From Oreohelix idahoensis (lineage: Eukaryota > Mollusca > Gastropoda > Stylommatophora > Oreohelicidae): a stretch of DNA of 64,000 nt. Position 1 is the first letter of the stretch; each line of letters starts with the position of its first letter. The DNA lies in contig JAMPIV010012433.1 in NCBI GenBank assembly GCA_024509875.1, positions 240,568 to 304,567 on the forward strand, read 5' to 3'. Of the stretch, positions 11,223 through 24,348 are shown in pieces. A program made the translations under genes and the position numbers. The notes beneath the pieces were generated by a model, which was not told the DNA's origin, did not search any database, and saw only the letters and a program-made list of their open reading frames with translations.

Positions 11223-13825
11223 TGTCACGTAGGTCTTTATATCATTAAATTTCCTACATCTTCTTCCTATTCTCTCACCCGCATCCTTTATTTTATTATC
11301 TTTCCTTACTTGTTTTTTCCTGTATTTTTCGCATCACTTGTTTTGCGAATAATATTTTCTTCAGTATCCTCAAACTTTACCTTGTGTTTTTCTCATACTG
11401 GGATACGTAATTTTATTACATAGATGTCAGTCAGACGTAAAGTGCGATTTAGTTGCAGTCCATCTCAGACATCGAGCCGACTTGGGTCTGCACCTTCAGA
11501 TGACACGACACTCCTGAGTTAGATTCTCGACGTAAACGCGTGAGAATGCTAGGAGAGAGCCGACATCCGTCTGCATTTTTCACCGGTCAAACAACGAGTC
11601 GCATCGGCCGTACGCTTAAGTAGGAGCAAATATTTACACCTTATAGTCGTAGTTTCAGACGGTTGTCTGAGATTTGCTACTGACACGCGCTTTTCCCGGT
11701 CAGTTTGTTACCGCAGGTGCGAAATCGCACCGGTGACAGTTACGACATGCTTCTAAGTGAAACGTAGGTGTTATGAGAAGGGGAGAGATCAGGGTTGGGG
11801 AAATAGTTCATCCTTTGTCTGTTTCAGATATTAAACCTAGTTTGAAACTTTATTTTCATTCTTTCTCAATAAATCGCAGTAGACAGGTGGTTCGCGAAGA
11901 GTAGAGCTGTATAAGCGAAGTTTCTTAGTTTGTTGCGACAATTTGTCGAACTTCTAGACTTCCATAAATATAAGCGTATAATTCTTAATTGTGCGATATC
12001 CTGTAGTGCTGTGTTTGAGGTAAATATATTATTATCTAGTATTTTGTGAAGCGATTAAGTGTTAAATTGCCGATTTTATTTCACTAGTTAGATTTTGTGC
12101 AGAGTGCTTAATTTATCTAGTCTGTATTATTTATAGTGACGAGTTACAGTGGAAAACAGAAATTATATTTCTTGCTTAAATTCAGTCAGCTATAATGAAG
12201 TTAATTTTACTGCTAAATAATCGGACGAGAGAATATTTTATATCTAACTTATAAATGCTAGATGCGACATCAGTGAATATTGACGGAAGACGAAGATATT
12301 CCTAATTCCTGATGATTGATTTTTATATAACTTACTTTACGGGAAGTTTTAATTATAAGTCAAGCGGTCGGCTTGCTATTTAAAATGTAAGTTATATTGA
12401 GTACATATATGTAAATTATTTGATATGTGTTCTTTCTTTTATATAGTGAAACGGTGGTACCCAACTTGCCAGCGTTTAGTAAAGAGACATATTTGTGTGA
12501 AGCATAGACAGTTCCTATCTTTAACCACGTGGGTTTTTTTTTTGTTTCAAGTAACACTGATCTGACAGTGCATATGCCATCAGAGAGAGACAGTAATAGC
12601 AATCCCACTAACGGTTTCTAAGGACTAGAAATATATATTGGGCTTTTGAGCCAGTTCATATTGCTCCACAAATTTAAATGTACATGCTGCCTGGCGGCGA
12701 GAATATTACAGGAATAACATTAACATTCCGACAGAGATTGTGACTAGTATTGTGGTGACCAAATATAGTACCTGCATGATAGGAGACACCGATCTGACAT
12801 TCATTAAATCCTAGAATCCAAAGCTAATGACATTGTGCTCTGCTAACTTTCGTGCCTGGACAAATTTTATGTGACTTAATCAGACATTCGGAAAAAATTA
12901 GAACACCCAAGGAATCGTTTCCCTGAGACAGAGAGTTCAGTACGTCTTTTGGAACTGGGGGTTTCTTGGTCGCTGACTGCATTTTTCGGGTCTGTGTGAA
13001 GGTCCTAGAATTATTATGTTCCCAGAGGCAGCGAGCAAAGTTGTGAGTATATATGTGTGAGAAAGGCCATGGCTGAATGAATGAGAGTACACAGGTCAGA
13101 GTGTTATTTTACCGGTGTATTATTGTCACCCAGTTTCTATCTTAAATTTTTTTAAATCTGCAGAATTTGTTACAAATGCTAGAGTTTCTTTTTTCTTAGG
13201 CTAAATCAGATTTATCCAACTCTGTTCATACATTTACGAGAAAGAAAGAAACCTCTTAGACTCAACCCTATGTATCTATAACTCTTTGGGCCATCATCTG
13301 TTCTCTTAACGGGGCTGTGGGCTAAACCTAGAGTGAGATTCTAACGGGTTATCATCCTTGTAGCATTTTCTTGAATTTTATAACTATTTGTATGTGTTTC
13401 TCCTTGATGTATTTCTTTGGTGTTGTGAGAAGATTTTTTTTATGATAATAATAAAAATCTCTCTTGAACTAATCAGTGCGTTGGTCAGCTCGTTCAAATA
13501 AAATATATATCCATTGTTATAGATTTCCCACGTCTGTGTGTTTAACTGTCGTCACGTGCGTGTGCGTGCCCGTGATTAGATAGAAATATATGTAATATAT
13601 ATATCTGTGTTTAGACTGTCTGACTACTTTAAAACTGTCGTAGAAGATAGGTGAGAGAGAGAGAAGATTTTCTCGCATCTCAAAGACAGCCTCTAGCACG
13701 ATTCTATCATCTCACTCGTGGAAGTCTATTTCATTTTACTACCTCACACTGGGACTCTCACTCATTCCAACCTATTCAGAAGGGACCAACCCAAGTCTTA
13801 ATTCTCCTATCTAAAATCTACGACA
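11223..13825 (+). repeat. 5' LTR of RT-less element
   Basis: 2603 bp. Near identical to 17710-20061 except for a 255-bp block (12443-12697) missing from the 3' LTR, 1-2 bp microsatellite differences and a few substitutions. No target duplication flanks the block, so a deletion in the 3' copy is likelier than an insertion here. Confidence 0.93.
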
Positions 13826-14576
13826 AATGTGGTCTCGTCCGACGGATTTTTGAACTTAGAATAGGAAGACGAGTACGACAAACGTGGACTCGTCTATCTG
13901 GATTTTGTACTTAAGATTCTTTATTCTGTAATAGAGTAAGAGTGTGATGTCTTGTGAGTTTTGTATCTTTTAAAAATAATTTATCCCCTAGACTAACGAT
14001 CTGTTTACGAGCGTGCTGACCACATAAACTGATAAGTTTTTTTCCACAGCATTAAGAAATAATATACATTTCAGTTACAGGTTGATTGTCGGAATATATG
14101 TTAATTACTGATTTTGTAATACTAAACGCTGGTAAAGTGGTGAGTGTATAACATTCACTGGGTTTTGAAGAAGTAGGTGTTTGAGCAAAAGCTAAGGAGT
14201 GCGTTTCGGACTATTTGTCCAGATTAATTGCCTCCCTTACCCTAACTGTTTTCAGGGGTGAACTTATAGTGGATTTTATAATTAAGGGATTATTTTTCTC
14301 TTTAATTTTTGCAATAATTATTTTGCTTTTCCACTGTAGCAACTTATTTTTCAGAAGTAATCTTAACTACCATTTAGTTGGCGTAGTCGGTTTTGCATCA
14401 AGTGCTTTATTGCCGATAATAGCAGCGATAGTTAGATTTTACTTTGGAGGAGGTATCCCAGGGTTAAGGATATCATCTTTTGAATTTTTGGTACATTTTT
14501 TTCTCGTAAGTGGTAGGAGTCAGTGTATCATTTTTCCTATTTTTCTTTCTCCACTAGTCTCAGTCACTGACATAAT
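13826..14576 (+). other. Leader of RT-less element with duplicated primer-site region
   Basis: Two bases past the LTR lies GTGGTCTCGTCCGACGG, a candidate primer-binding site. A diverged copy of the LTR-edge plus primer-site region (CGACAAACGTGGACTCGTC) recurs 55 bp downstream at 13876. The remaining 650 bp have no recognisable gene; a hydrophobic reading frame at 14215-14500 has no family resemblance and shares no codon logic with gag. Confidence 0.6.
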
Positions 14577-15842
14577 ATGGCCGAGAGGGCAAAGCTTAGA
14601 CAACTCCTCAGGGACGAAGCGAGAGAGGAGGGACTGGAAGGAGAGAAAGCGAAAGCATTTGTCAGAGACGAACTTGAGAGATATGATGCGGAGAGGAAAG
14701 CAGCTGAAGCTTTGCAGCAGAAGAAAATGGACGAGGAAATGGAAATTCGCAGGATGCAGCATGAGGAAAGAGAGAAGGAGAGGGAGAGACAGCATGAGAA
14801 GGAGAGAGAAGAGAGACAGCATGAGTTGGCTCTTAAAACTCTAGAATTCCAAAGTCGTGGTGCTGCCTCTACCTCCAGCAATGGAGAGTCTTCTCCTCAT
14901 TCTTCCTTAACTGATCCTTCTAACAGTCAATCTCTTCACCTCACGGCTATGTCTTTTCCGCTAGAATCTTTCCCTTGTCCAAATGAGAAGATTGACACTT
15001 GGCTAGAAAAATTTGAGAAAATTGCAACTCTGTACGGTTTAGAGAGGTCGCGTTGGAACATGAAGCTTTCCCAGGCTTTGAAAAGTTCTGCGTATGATGT
15101 TTACGCCAAACTGGAAAGCAGCCAACAAGACAACTATGATCGGTTGAAGAAAGCGTTACTGGAGCGCTTTGAAATGAACGCTCGCAAATTTTTGCAACTG
15201 TTTCGCAACAGCAGATAGGAGAATTCTGAATCTTTTCACCAGTTCTCTTCCCGTCTAAAGGGATATTTGACAAAGTGCCTTGAGCTCTCGCAGCTCCCCT
15301 CTACCTATGAAGGTCTTGAGGAATTTGTTTTAACAGAACAAATAAAGAACACTTTGTCTGCTGATACCCGGAGATTTCTCGCTGAGCAGGGGGCAGAAAA
15401 ACTTGAAGACATTTTGGAAAAGTCTGAGCGTTATCACAATGCACTGGCTGAACTACCGGCCACAAAGCGGAAACCGACAGAGGAGCATTTTCGAAAACAT
15501 AACCTAGAGCAATCTTCTCAGGCTTCTAACCAATATAACCACAGAGAAACTGGACCTCAAAACCCCCCTCCTGAAAAATCCAAGTTCTACAAGAACAAGT
15601 ACCCCAACCACCCCAAACAGTCTGATCAACCCGACCGTCCTTCATGGCAGCGTGGCCAGAAAGGTCAAGGTGGCAAAGGGAGAACCCCTGAGCACGGGAC
15701 ATATGATCAGACCGAGCACACCGAGCCTAAACGCATCGGATGCTTGCTAACAGTCTCGCAAGGCGGAATTATTGACAGTGATTCCCAACCTGTTGGGGAT
15801 AGACCCTCAACGCGAGGTACTGTTATTTTGAACGGTTCTTAA
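14577..15842 (+). pseudogene. gag: gag of RT-less element, interrupted by one TAG
   Basis: Starts at the ATG in AATATGGCCGAG. Residues 1-95 are a charged coiled coil (R/E/K/Q-rich, with REREKERERQHE-like repeats). Residues about 125-300 carry a capsid-like region (WLEKFEKIATLYGL, YDRLKKALLERFEM, ESFHQFSSRLKGYL). The C terminus is Pro, Gln and Lys rich. A TAG at 15216-15218 interrupts the frame, and the same frame resumes at once, so this is a point nonsense mutation. A TAA at 15840-15842 separates it from protease in the same frame. Confidence 0.85.
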
Positions 15843-17582
15843 AGTCTTTGTTTATTCGACACGGGGCTTTCTTACGATTGCATTGTTGCCAGAAACCTGG
15901 TTAAACCCGGTCAAGAGACAGGAGAGACCGTCAAACTTTGTGGAGTTTCAAAGAGTGAGGCACCTACAGCGCTTCCCATCGCATTGGTGGAGATACACTC
16001 TGACTTTGTCAGAGGTGTGATCAAAGCGGCTGTTATGGATGATCCCATCTACCCAGTCATACTTGGCGGGAGATACGTGTGTATTGGGAAACCGGAAGAG
16101 CCGATTGTGGCAAGAGTAACTACAAGAGGGCAAACCAAAAAGGAACGGGAGCCTGCGCCTAATTTGTTACCCATGGAACTTAAAGAAGCGCAATACAAGG
16201 ACCCTACTTTGGCACCCTGCTTTAGGAAACTGCCCATGGCTAAGGAACCCAAACAGCACGGGGACATTTTTTCTAAGGATGGCGTACTTTATCGGAGAAC
16301 GGGCAAGCCTGACCAAGGTTACAACCAGCTCCTAGTACCGAAACAGTACAGAAGCCAAATCCTAGAAATGGGGCACTCTCTTCTCTTCAGCGGACATATG
16401 GGACAGAACGCCACAAACCAAAGGATAACCACTCATTATTGGTGGCCAGGAGTAAATACTGACATTATCAGATATGTCAAATCCTGTGCCCAGTGCCAAC
16501 GTGTACCACCCAAGCAACGGACACATCCAGTCCACATGGGTGAAATGCCAATAGTGGGAACACCATTCGAACGGGTTGTGGTCGACATTTTAGGGCCTTT
16601 CGAAAGGACTAAAAGAAGGAACAGGTTTATCCTGACCTTAGTCGATACATGCACTTTATGGGCAGAAGCTATCCCGCTAACATGCGCAGATGCCAAGCAT
16701 GTCGCAGAAGCCCTAGTGCAGATTTTCACTCGGTTGGGATTCCCGCAGCAAGTGTTGACGGATAACGGATCTCCATACCGAAACCTGTTGATGGATGAGA
16801 TCGTTAAGATCTTGAGGACCCAACACATCCACACTAAGCCATATACTCCGGCCGGAAATGGGCTCGTGGAACGTGCTAATGGAAACCTCAACATGATGCT
16901 AAGTAAACTGGCACAAGTGAAACCTGACGATTGGGATCTTTGTATTCCTGCAGCTTTATTTGGCTACAGAGAATCTCCTCATACTTCCACAGGATTTCCG
17001 CCAGCTACACTCTTATTCGGCAGACCCATTAAGGGCCCGCTTGAAGCCTTACTTCAGTCTCTGACAGACGAGAAAGCGGATGAGACAGTTGTCTCAGCAA
17101 GTAAATATGTGTCGGTTTTAAAGGAAAGGTTGAAACTAGGGTGGGACCTAGCAACGACTAACTTTAAGCGAGCACGCACCAAGCACGCTAACCGATACTG
17201 GAAAGTCGCGAAAGAAAGAGAACTGGAAGCAGGAGAGAAAGTTTTGGTGTTACTCCCTACCGGAAACAACCAACTGAAGATCGGATGGCAAGGGCCGTTT
17301 ACCGTCCTGCAAAAGATTTCTAAGGCTAACTACCAGATCTCTATTCAAGGAAAGGAGAAGGTTTTCCATTTAAATCTCTTAAAGAGATACTTGGAAAGAC
17401 CAGTGCCAACCTCCGACCATCTCCTGACGATCGCCAGAGCTGACGAAGATGATGATAGTGGCAGGGATATTCCACCGCTATCACAGGAAATCTTTCAAAA
17501 ATGTCAGAAGCGGCGACGCTCTTTCAAGCGCGCATGGGAGACATTCCAGAGGAAGGAAACTTTGGGGAGTAGACTTGAGTAG
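15843..17582 (+). CDS. pol: Protease-integrase polyprotein of RT-less element
   Basis: In the gag frame directly after TAA 15840. The protease motif is LFDTGLSYD at about 15855. Integrase follows with an HHCC module (GHMGQN...CAQCQ, about 16390-16500), Asp in VVVDILGPF (about 16580), Asp in VLTDNGSPY (about 16756) and Glu in NGLVERANG (about 16866). A GPF module (GWQGPFTVLQK) lies at about 17286. The protein ends 70-80 residues later with an acidic and basic tail unlike RT. From the first internal ATG at 15984 the frame is open for 532 residues. Catalytic positions are intact, so an active integrase is possible if the TAA is read through or an internal start is used. Confidence 0.85.
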   Translation, partial: SLCLFDTGLSYDCIVARNLVKPGQETGETVKLCGVSKSEAPTALPIALVEIHSDFVRGVIKAAVMDDPIYPVILGGRYVCIGKPEEPIVARVTTRGQTKKEREPAPNLLPMELKEAQYKDPTLAPCFRKLPMAKEPKQHGDIFSKDGVLYRRTGKPDQGYNQLLVPKQYRSQILEMGHSLLFSGHMGQNATNQRITTHYWWPGVNTDIIRYVKSCAQCQRVPPKQRTHPVHMGEMPIVGTPFERVVVDILGPFERTKRRNRFILTLVDTCTLWAEAIPLTCADAKHVAEALVQIFTRLGFPQQVLTDNGSPYRNLLMDEIVKILRTQHIHTKPYTPAGNGLVERANGNLNMMLSKLAQVKPDDWDLCIPAALFGYRESPHTSTGFPPATLLFGRPIKGPLEALLQSLTDEKADETVVSASKYVSVLKERLKLGWDLATTNFKRARTKHANRYWKVAKERELEAGEKVLVLLPTGNNQLKIGWQGPFTVLQKISKANYQISIQGKEKVFHLNLLKRYLERPVPTSDHLLTIARADEDDDSGRDIPPLSQEIFQKCQKRRRSFKRAWETFQRKETLGSRLE

Positions 17583-17709
17583 GAATTGGAGAGAGATGGA
17601 GGGGGAAGATGAGAGGGAAGAAGACAGACACCCCGAAGCTACGGTTATAGGAAATTTAATTCCATAACGTAGACATGGAGTGCTTCCATATCTTAAAGGG
17701 GGGACGTCC
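17583..17709 (+). other. Short 3' tail with polypurine tract of RT-less element
   Basis: 127 bp from the stop codon to the LTR. AAAGGGGGGACGTCC immediately before TGTCACG is the likely plus-strand primer. This leaves no space for missing pol domains. Confidence 0.8.
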
Positions 17710-20061
17710 TGTCACGTAGGTCTTTATATCATTAAATTTCCTACATCTTCTTCCTATTCTCTCACCCGCATCCTTTATTTTATTATCTTTCCTTACTTGT
17801 TTTTTCCTGTATTTTTCGCATCACTTGTTTTGCGAATAATATTTTCTTCAGTATCCTCAAACTTTACCTTGTGTTTCTCTCATACTGGGATACGTAATTT
17901 TATTACATAGATGTCAGTCAGACGTAAAGTGCGATTTAGTTGCAGTCCATCTCAGACATCGAGCCGACTTGGGTCTGCACCTTCAGATGACACGACACTC
18001 CTGAGTTAGATTCTCGACGTAAACGCGTGAGAATGCTAGGAGAGAGCCGACATCCGTCTGCATTTTTCACCGGTCAAACAACGAGTCGCATCGGCCGTAC
18101 GCTTAAGTAGGAGCGAATATTTACACCTTATAGTCGTAGTTTCAGACGGTTGTCTGAGATTTGCTACTGACACGCGCTTTTCCCGGTCAGTTTGTTACCG
18201 CGGGTGCGAAATCGCACCGGTGACAGTTACGACATGCTTCTAAGTGAAACGTAGGTGTTATGAGAAGGGGAGAGATCAGGGTTGGGGAAATAGTTCATCC
18301 TTTGTCTGTTTCAGATATTAAACCTAGTTTGAAACTTTATTTTCATTCTTTCTCAATATTCGCAGTAGACAGGTGGTTCGCGAAGAGTAGAGCTGTATAA
18401 GCGAAGTTTCTTAGTTTGTTGCGACAATTTGTCGAACTTCTAGACTTCCATAAATATAAGCGTATAATTCTTAATTGTGCGATATCCTGTAGTGCTGTGT
18501 TTGAGGTAAATATATTATTATCTAGTATTTTGTGAAGCGATTAAGTGTTAAATTGCCGATTTTATTTCACTAGTTAGATTTTGTGCAGAGTGCTTAATTT
18601 ATCTAGTCTGTATTATTTATAGTGACGAGTTACAGTGGAAAACAGAAATTATATTTCTTGCTTAAATTCAGTCAGCTATAATGAAGTTAATTTTACTGCT
18701 AAATAATCGGACGAGAGAGAATATTTTATATCTAACTTATAAATGCTAGATGCGACATCAGTGAATATTGACGGAAGACGAAGATATTCCTAATTCCTGA
18801 TGATTGATTTTTATATAACTTACTTTACGGGAAGTTTTAATTATAAGTCAAGCGGTCGGCTTGCTATTTAAAATGTAAGTTATATTGAGTACATATATGT
18901 AAATTATTTGATATGTGTTCTTTCTTTTATCGAGAATATTACAGGAATAACATTAACATTCCGACAGAGATTGTGACTAGTATTGTGGTGACCAAATATA
19001 GTACCTGCATGATAGGAGACACCGATCTGACATTCATTAAATCCTAGAATCCAAAGCTAATGACATTGTGCTCTGCTAACTTTCGTGCCTGGACAAATTT
19101 TATGTGACTTAATCAGACATTCGAAAAAAATTAGAACACCCAAGGAATCGTTTCCCTGAGACAGAGAGTTCAGTACGTCTTTTGGAACTGGGGGTTTCTT
19201 GGTCGCTGACTGCATTTTTCGGGTCTGTGTGAAGGTCCTAGAATTATTATGTTCCCAGAGGCAGCGAGCAAAGTTGTGAGTATATATGTGTGAGAAAGGC
19301 CATGGCTGAATGAATGAGAGTACACAGGTCAGAGTGTTATTTTACCGGTGTATTATTGTCACCCAGTTTCTATCTTAAATTTTTTTTAAATCTGCAGAAT
19401 TTGTTACAAATGCTAGAGTTTCTTTTTTCTTAGGCTAAATCAGATTTATCCAACTCTGTTCATACATTTACGAGAAAGAAAGAAACCTCTTAGACTCAAC
19501 CCTATGTATCTATAACTCTTTGGGCCATCATCTGTTCTCTTAACGGGGCTGTGGGCTAAACCTAGAGTGAGATTCTAACGGGTTATCATCCTTGTAGCAT
19601 TTTCTTGAATTTTATAACTATTTGTATGTGTTTCTCCTTGATGTATTTCTTTGGTGTTGTGAGAAGATTTTTTTTATGATAATAATAAAAATCTCTCTTG
19701 AACTAATCAGTGCGTTGGTCAGCTCGTTCAAATAAAATATATATCCATTGTTATAGATTTCCCACGTCTGTGTGTTTAACTGTCGTCACGTGCATGTGCG
19801 TGCCCATGATTAGATAGAAATATATGTAATATATATATATCTGTGTTTAGACTGTCTGACTACTTTAAAACTGTCGTAGAAGATAGGTGAGAGAGAGAGA
19901 AGATTTTCTCGCATCTCAAAGACAGCCTCTAGCACGATTCTATCATCTCACTCGTGGAAGTCTATTTCATTTTACTACCTCACACTGGGACTCTCACTCA
20001 TTCCAACCTATTCAGAAGGGACCAACCCAAGTCTTAATTCTCCTATCTAAAATCTACGACA
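17710..20061 (+). repeat. 3' LTR of RT-less element
   Basis: 2352 bp. It lacks the 255-bp block present in the 5' LTR at 12443-12697 (junction TTTCTTTTAT/CGAGAATATT near 18930). Confidence 0.93.
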
Positions 20062-21250
20062 GTATCTCTCCCTTATCCATGTCCAGTGTCATTATCCAAC
20101 AGGTGATCATTAATAGCCCTTAGTATCTCTCCCTTATCCATGTCCAGTGTCATTATCCAACAGGTGATCATTAATAGCCCTTAGTATCTCTCCCTTATCC
20201 GTGTCCAGTGTCATTATCCAGCAGGCGATCATTAATAGCCCTTAGTATCTCTCCCTTATCCATGTCCAGTGTCATTATCCAGCAGGCGATCATTAATAGC
20301 CCTTAGTATCTCTCCCTTATCCATGTCCAGTGTCATTATCCAACAGGTGATCATTAATAGCCCTTAGTATCTCTCCCTTATCCATGTCCAGTGTCATTAT
20401 CCAGCAGGTGATCATTAATAGCCCTTAGTATCTCTCCCTTATCCATGTCCAGTGTCATTATCCAACAGGTGATCATTAATAGCCCTTAGTATCTCTCCCT
20501 TATCCATGTCCAGTGTCATTATCCAACAGGTGATCATTAATTGCCCTTAGTATCTCTCCCTTATCCATGTCCAGTGTCATTATCCAACAGATGATCATTA
20601 GTAGCCCTTAGTATCTCTCCCTTATCCATGTCCAGTGTCATTATCCTGCAGGCGATCATTAATAGCCCTTAGTATCTCTCCCTTATCCATGTCCAGTGTC
20701 ATTATCCAGCAGGTGATCATTAATAGCCCTTAGTATCTCTCCCTTATCCGTGTCCAGTGTCATTATCCAGCAGGCGATCATTAATAGCCCTTAGTATCTC
20801 TCCCTTATCCATGTCCAGTGTCATTATCCAACAGGTGATCAATAATAGCCCTTAATATCTCTCCCTTATCCATGTCCAGTGTCATTATCCAGCAGGCGAT
20901 CATTAATAGCCCTTAGTATCTCTCCCTTATCCATGTCCAGTGTCATTATCCAGCAGGCGATCATTAATAGCCCTTAGTATCTCTCCCTTATCCATGTCCA
21001 GTGTCCTTATCCAACAGGTGATCATTAATAGCCCTTAGTATCTCTCCCTTATCCATGTCCAGTGTCATTATCCAGCAGGCGATCATTAATAGCCCTTAGT
21101 ATCTCTCCCTTATCCATTCCAGTGTCATTATCCAGCAGGCGATCATTAATAGCCCTTAGTATCTCTCCCTTATCCATGTCCAGTGTCATTATCCAGCAGG
21201 CGATCATTAATAGCCCTTAGTATCTCTCCCTTATCGATGTCCAGTGTCCC
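20062..21250. repeat. 61-bp satellite array, about 19-20 copies
   Basis: Unit boundaries drift by one base per 60-base line, giving an exact 61-bp period (TATCTCTCCCTTATCC...). Copies differ at a few positions (CAGGTG/CAGGCG, ATCCAA/ATCCAG). A partial unit precedes the LTR element at 11176-11222, so the element lies at the array's left edge. The right end is GTGTCCCCACTAATTG. Confidence 0.97.
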
Positions 21251-21465
21251 CACTAATTGTTGTGTGTGATTGTTTTGTCTCCTGTTCTGTCTGTTGATTT
21301 GTCTTGCTGACGTCTGTCCAAGAAGTTTTTCATACCAGAAACCTAAGTGTTTATGTTTGCTTTTTCTATTTCCGCTCCTTAAGGGGCATGAATCTACTGG
21401 ATCTACTGCTTTGGTCCTGCAGGGGTACGTGGCGATGAGAGAGCTGACAGACTGGCCTCGAGAGC

Positions 21466-21553
21466 ACCAATAGTGGGGACACTGAACATGGATAAGGGAG
21501 AGATACTAAGGGCAATTAATGATCGCCTGCTAGATAATGACATTGCAATGGAT
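21466..21553 (-). repeat. Inverted, unamplified copy of the 61-bp satellite unit with both flanks
   Basis: GATAAGGGAGAGATACTAAG and the rest of the unit appear once in reverse orientation. Its flanks (AGTGGGGACACTGAA on one side, GACATTGCAATGGATGA on the other) match the right and left outer edges of the array. It therefore looks like the ancestral single-copy arrangement. Confidence 0.85.
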
Positions 21554-21850
21554 GAATCAACAAGGCTGAGACTGTTGGCATTTGGCATCAAACATTGGAC
21601 TACAGAGATGGACGTGAGAGAGGATGCATCCGTCGTGTGTACAACCAGCGTGCTACAGGTACAATTAGCATTCACACTCTTCGACATTTGCTGAGGGAGA
21701 CTGATCACCTATGGGTTTGTCCGGAGTGCAGTGAGGTCGATTCTGATTAACAATAACAAGGGCATGAAGCCACAACTGTAACAGGAAGCCCGCACCAAGC
21801 TTTGACATGATCCTGCAGATATGGTTTATGTAGTAAACTGATGTTGCTTG

Positions 21851-21985
21851 TCCCATGTAGAAAAACATATTAGTCGCCATGTACAACAACATATTAGTCG
21901 CCATGTACAACAACATATTAGTCGCCATGTACAACAACATATTAGTCGCCATGTACAACAACATATTAGTCGCCATGTACGACAT
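21851..21985. repeat. 24-bp minisatellite, about 5 copies
   Basis: ATATTAGTCGCCATGTACAA repeats every 24 bp. It codes an 8-residue repeat (MYNNILVA) by chance; there is no other sign of a gene. Confidence 0.95.
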
Positions 21986-22574
21986 GTATGAGGGTACAGC
22001 AGCCCTATTCCGTATTTCTGTCTTCAGAGACTCACCAAACTACACGCATCATTGTAATCTATTTTCACGGCATAATTGTCAATTAGGTCCGCTTAAATGT
22101 GTGGCTGTATTTTATTTATTTTTTCCATGTATTTGTGTACGATTATTTCAGAATAATTTTTTTCTTCAGATTTTCTTTGAATATTGAACATGCAAACTTG
22201 TATAGCAAAATTGCTAAATTAATCTTGATAACGCTGTTCTCAATCTTTAAAAGACCTATCAATCTCCATATGACCTAATTAATTCTTTATAACGCCTCCC
22301 TCAAACTTCATAAGACCAAATTAACTTTTTTTAATAAAGTGTCCTTGAATCTTTAACTTTGCCATGTTGTTTGGTTAAGTTTTTTTCTTATTACGATACT
22401 TTCTTGTGTTTATCTCCCGTGTTATTGATTTTCCCGTAACACAAGGGACATACACAATTTCTTTACATTCTTTCTGTGTTGTGTTTATACCGATGAGATC
22501 TTTATCTGACCAGAGCATTTTATCTTCAGATTACAGGTACATTTTTGTTCCCACCAATTTTGAATACTCCAAGT
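21986..22574. other. AT-rich DNA, no gene seen
   Basis: Includes a degenerate threefold repeat of roughly 60 bp at about 22208-22365 (AAATTAAT...GATAACGC / TAATTAATTC...ATAACGCC). No coding or RNA signal. Confidence 0.4.
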
Positions 22575-22887
22575 CAATGTTTCCCAAAATGTGGTACCTG
22601 TACCCCGAGAGTACGTGATAGGGGTTCTAGGGGTACATATTAAGCTGTAGAAATTAATTCATTAAAAAGAATTATATGAGAATGGTCTACTGCAGAAATA
22701 CACACGTTTATTTGCAATTTCAATAACAAAATATTGAGAATTATAAACGTGCTTTCTTTACTAGTCAACATGCGAACTTTAATTTCAGACTGGTATATAA
22801 ATCTACCGTATATATCCGTTGTCCTGTCAGAAATATCGTTGAATTTTATTATTAGTTATGCTTCTTTAATTACAATTTTTATATATA

Positions 22888-24312
<1,425 letters not shown>

Positions 24313-24348
24313 CGGTACATATATAGTAGCGTGACAACTACTCCCAAT

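Larger units (their letters stand above)
11223..20061 (+). mobile_element. RT-less gag-protease-integrase LTR retrotransposon (8.8 kb)
   Basis: Long LTRs (2603 and 2352 bp; TGTCACG...CTACGACA) and a perfect 5-bp target duplication GTATC (11218-11222 and 20062-20066) define the element. The interior codes gag, protease and integrase in one frame with two stop codons, then ends after 127 bp at a polypurine tract. There is no room for a reverse transcriptase or RNase H. The integrase resembles that of the first element more than a canonical Gypsy tail order, so it is best seen as an internally deleted Gmr1-type element mobilised by enzymes supplied in trans. It inserted at the edge of the 61-bp satellite. 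Confidence 0.9.

Noticed and set aside
14215..14500. Hydrophobic membrane protein upstream of gag
   Set aside because: The frame lies in a retroelement leader, lacks an ATG at its start, and overlaps gag in another frame with no family resemblance.
20062..21250. CRISPR-like array
   Set aside because: Units are contiguous 61-bp tandem copies with no distinct spacers, and the genome is eukaryotic.
21473..21694. Small gene on the plus strand (73 residues)
   Set aside because: It overlaps the inverted satellite unit and shows no conserved domain; the apparent start lies inside repeat DNA.
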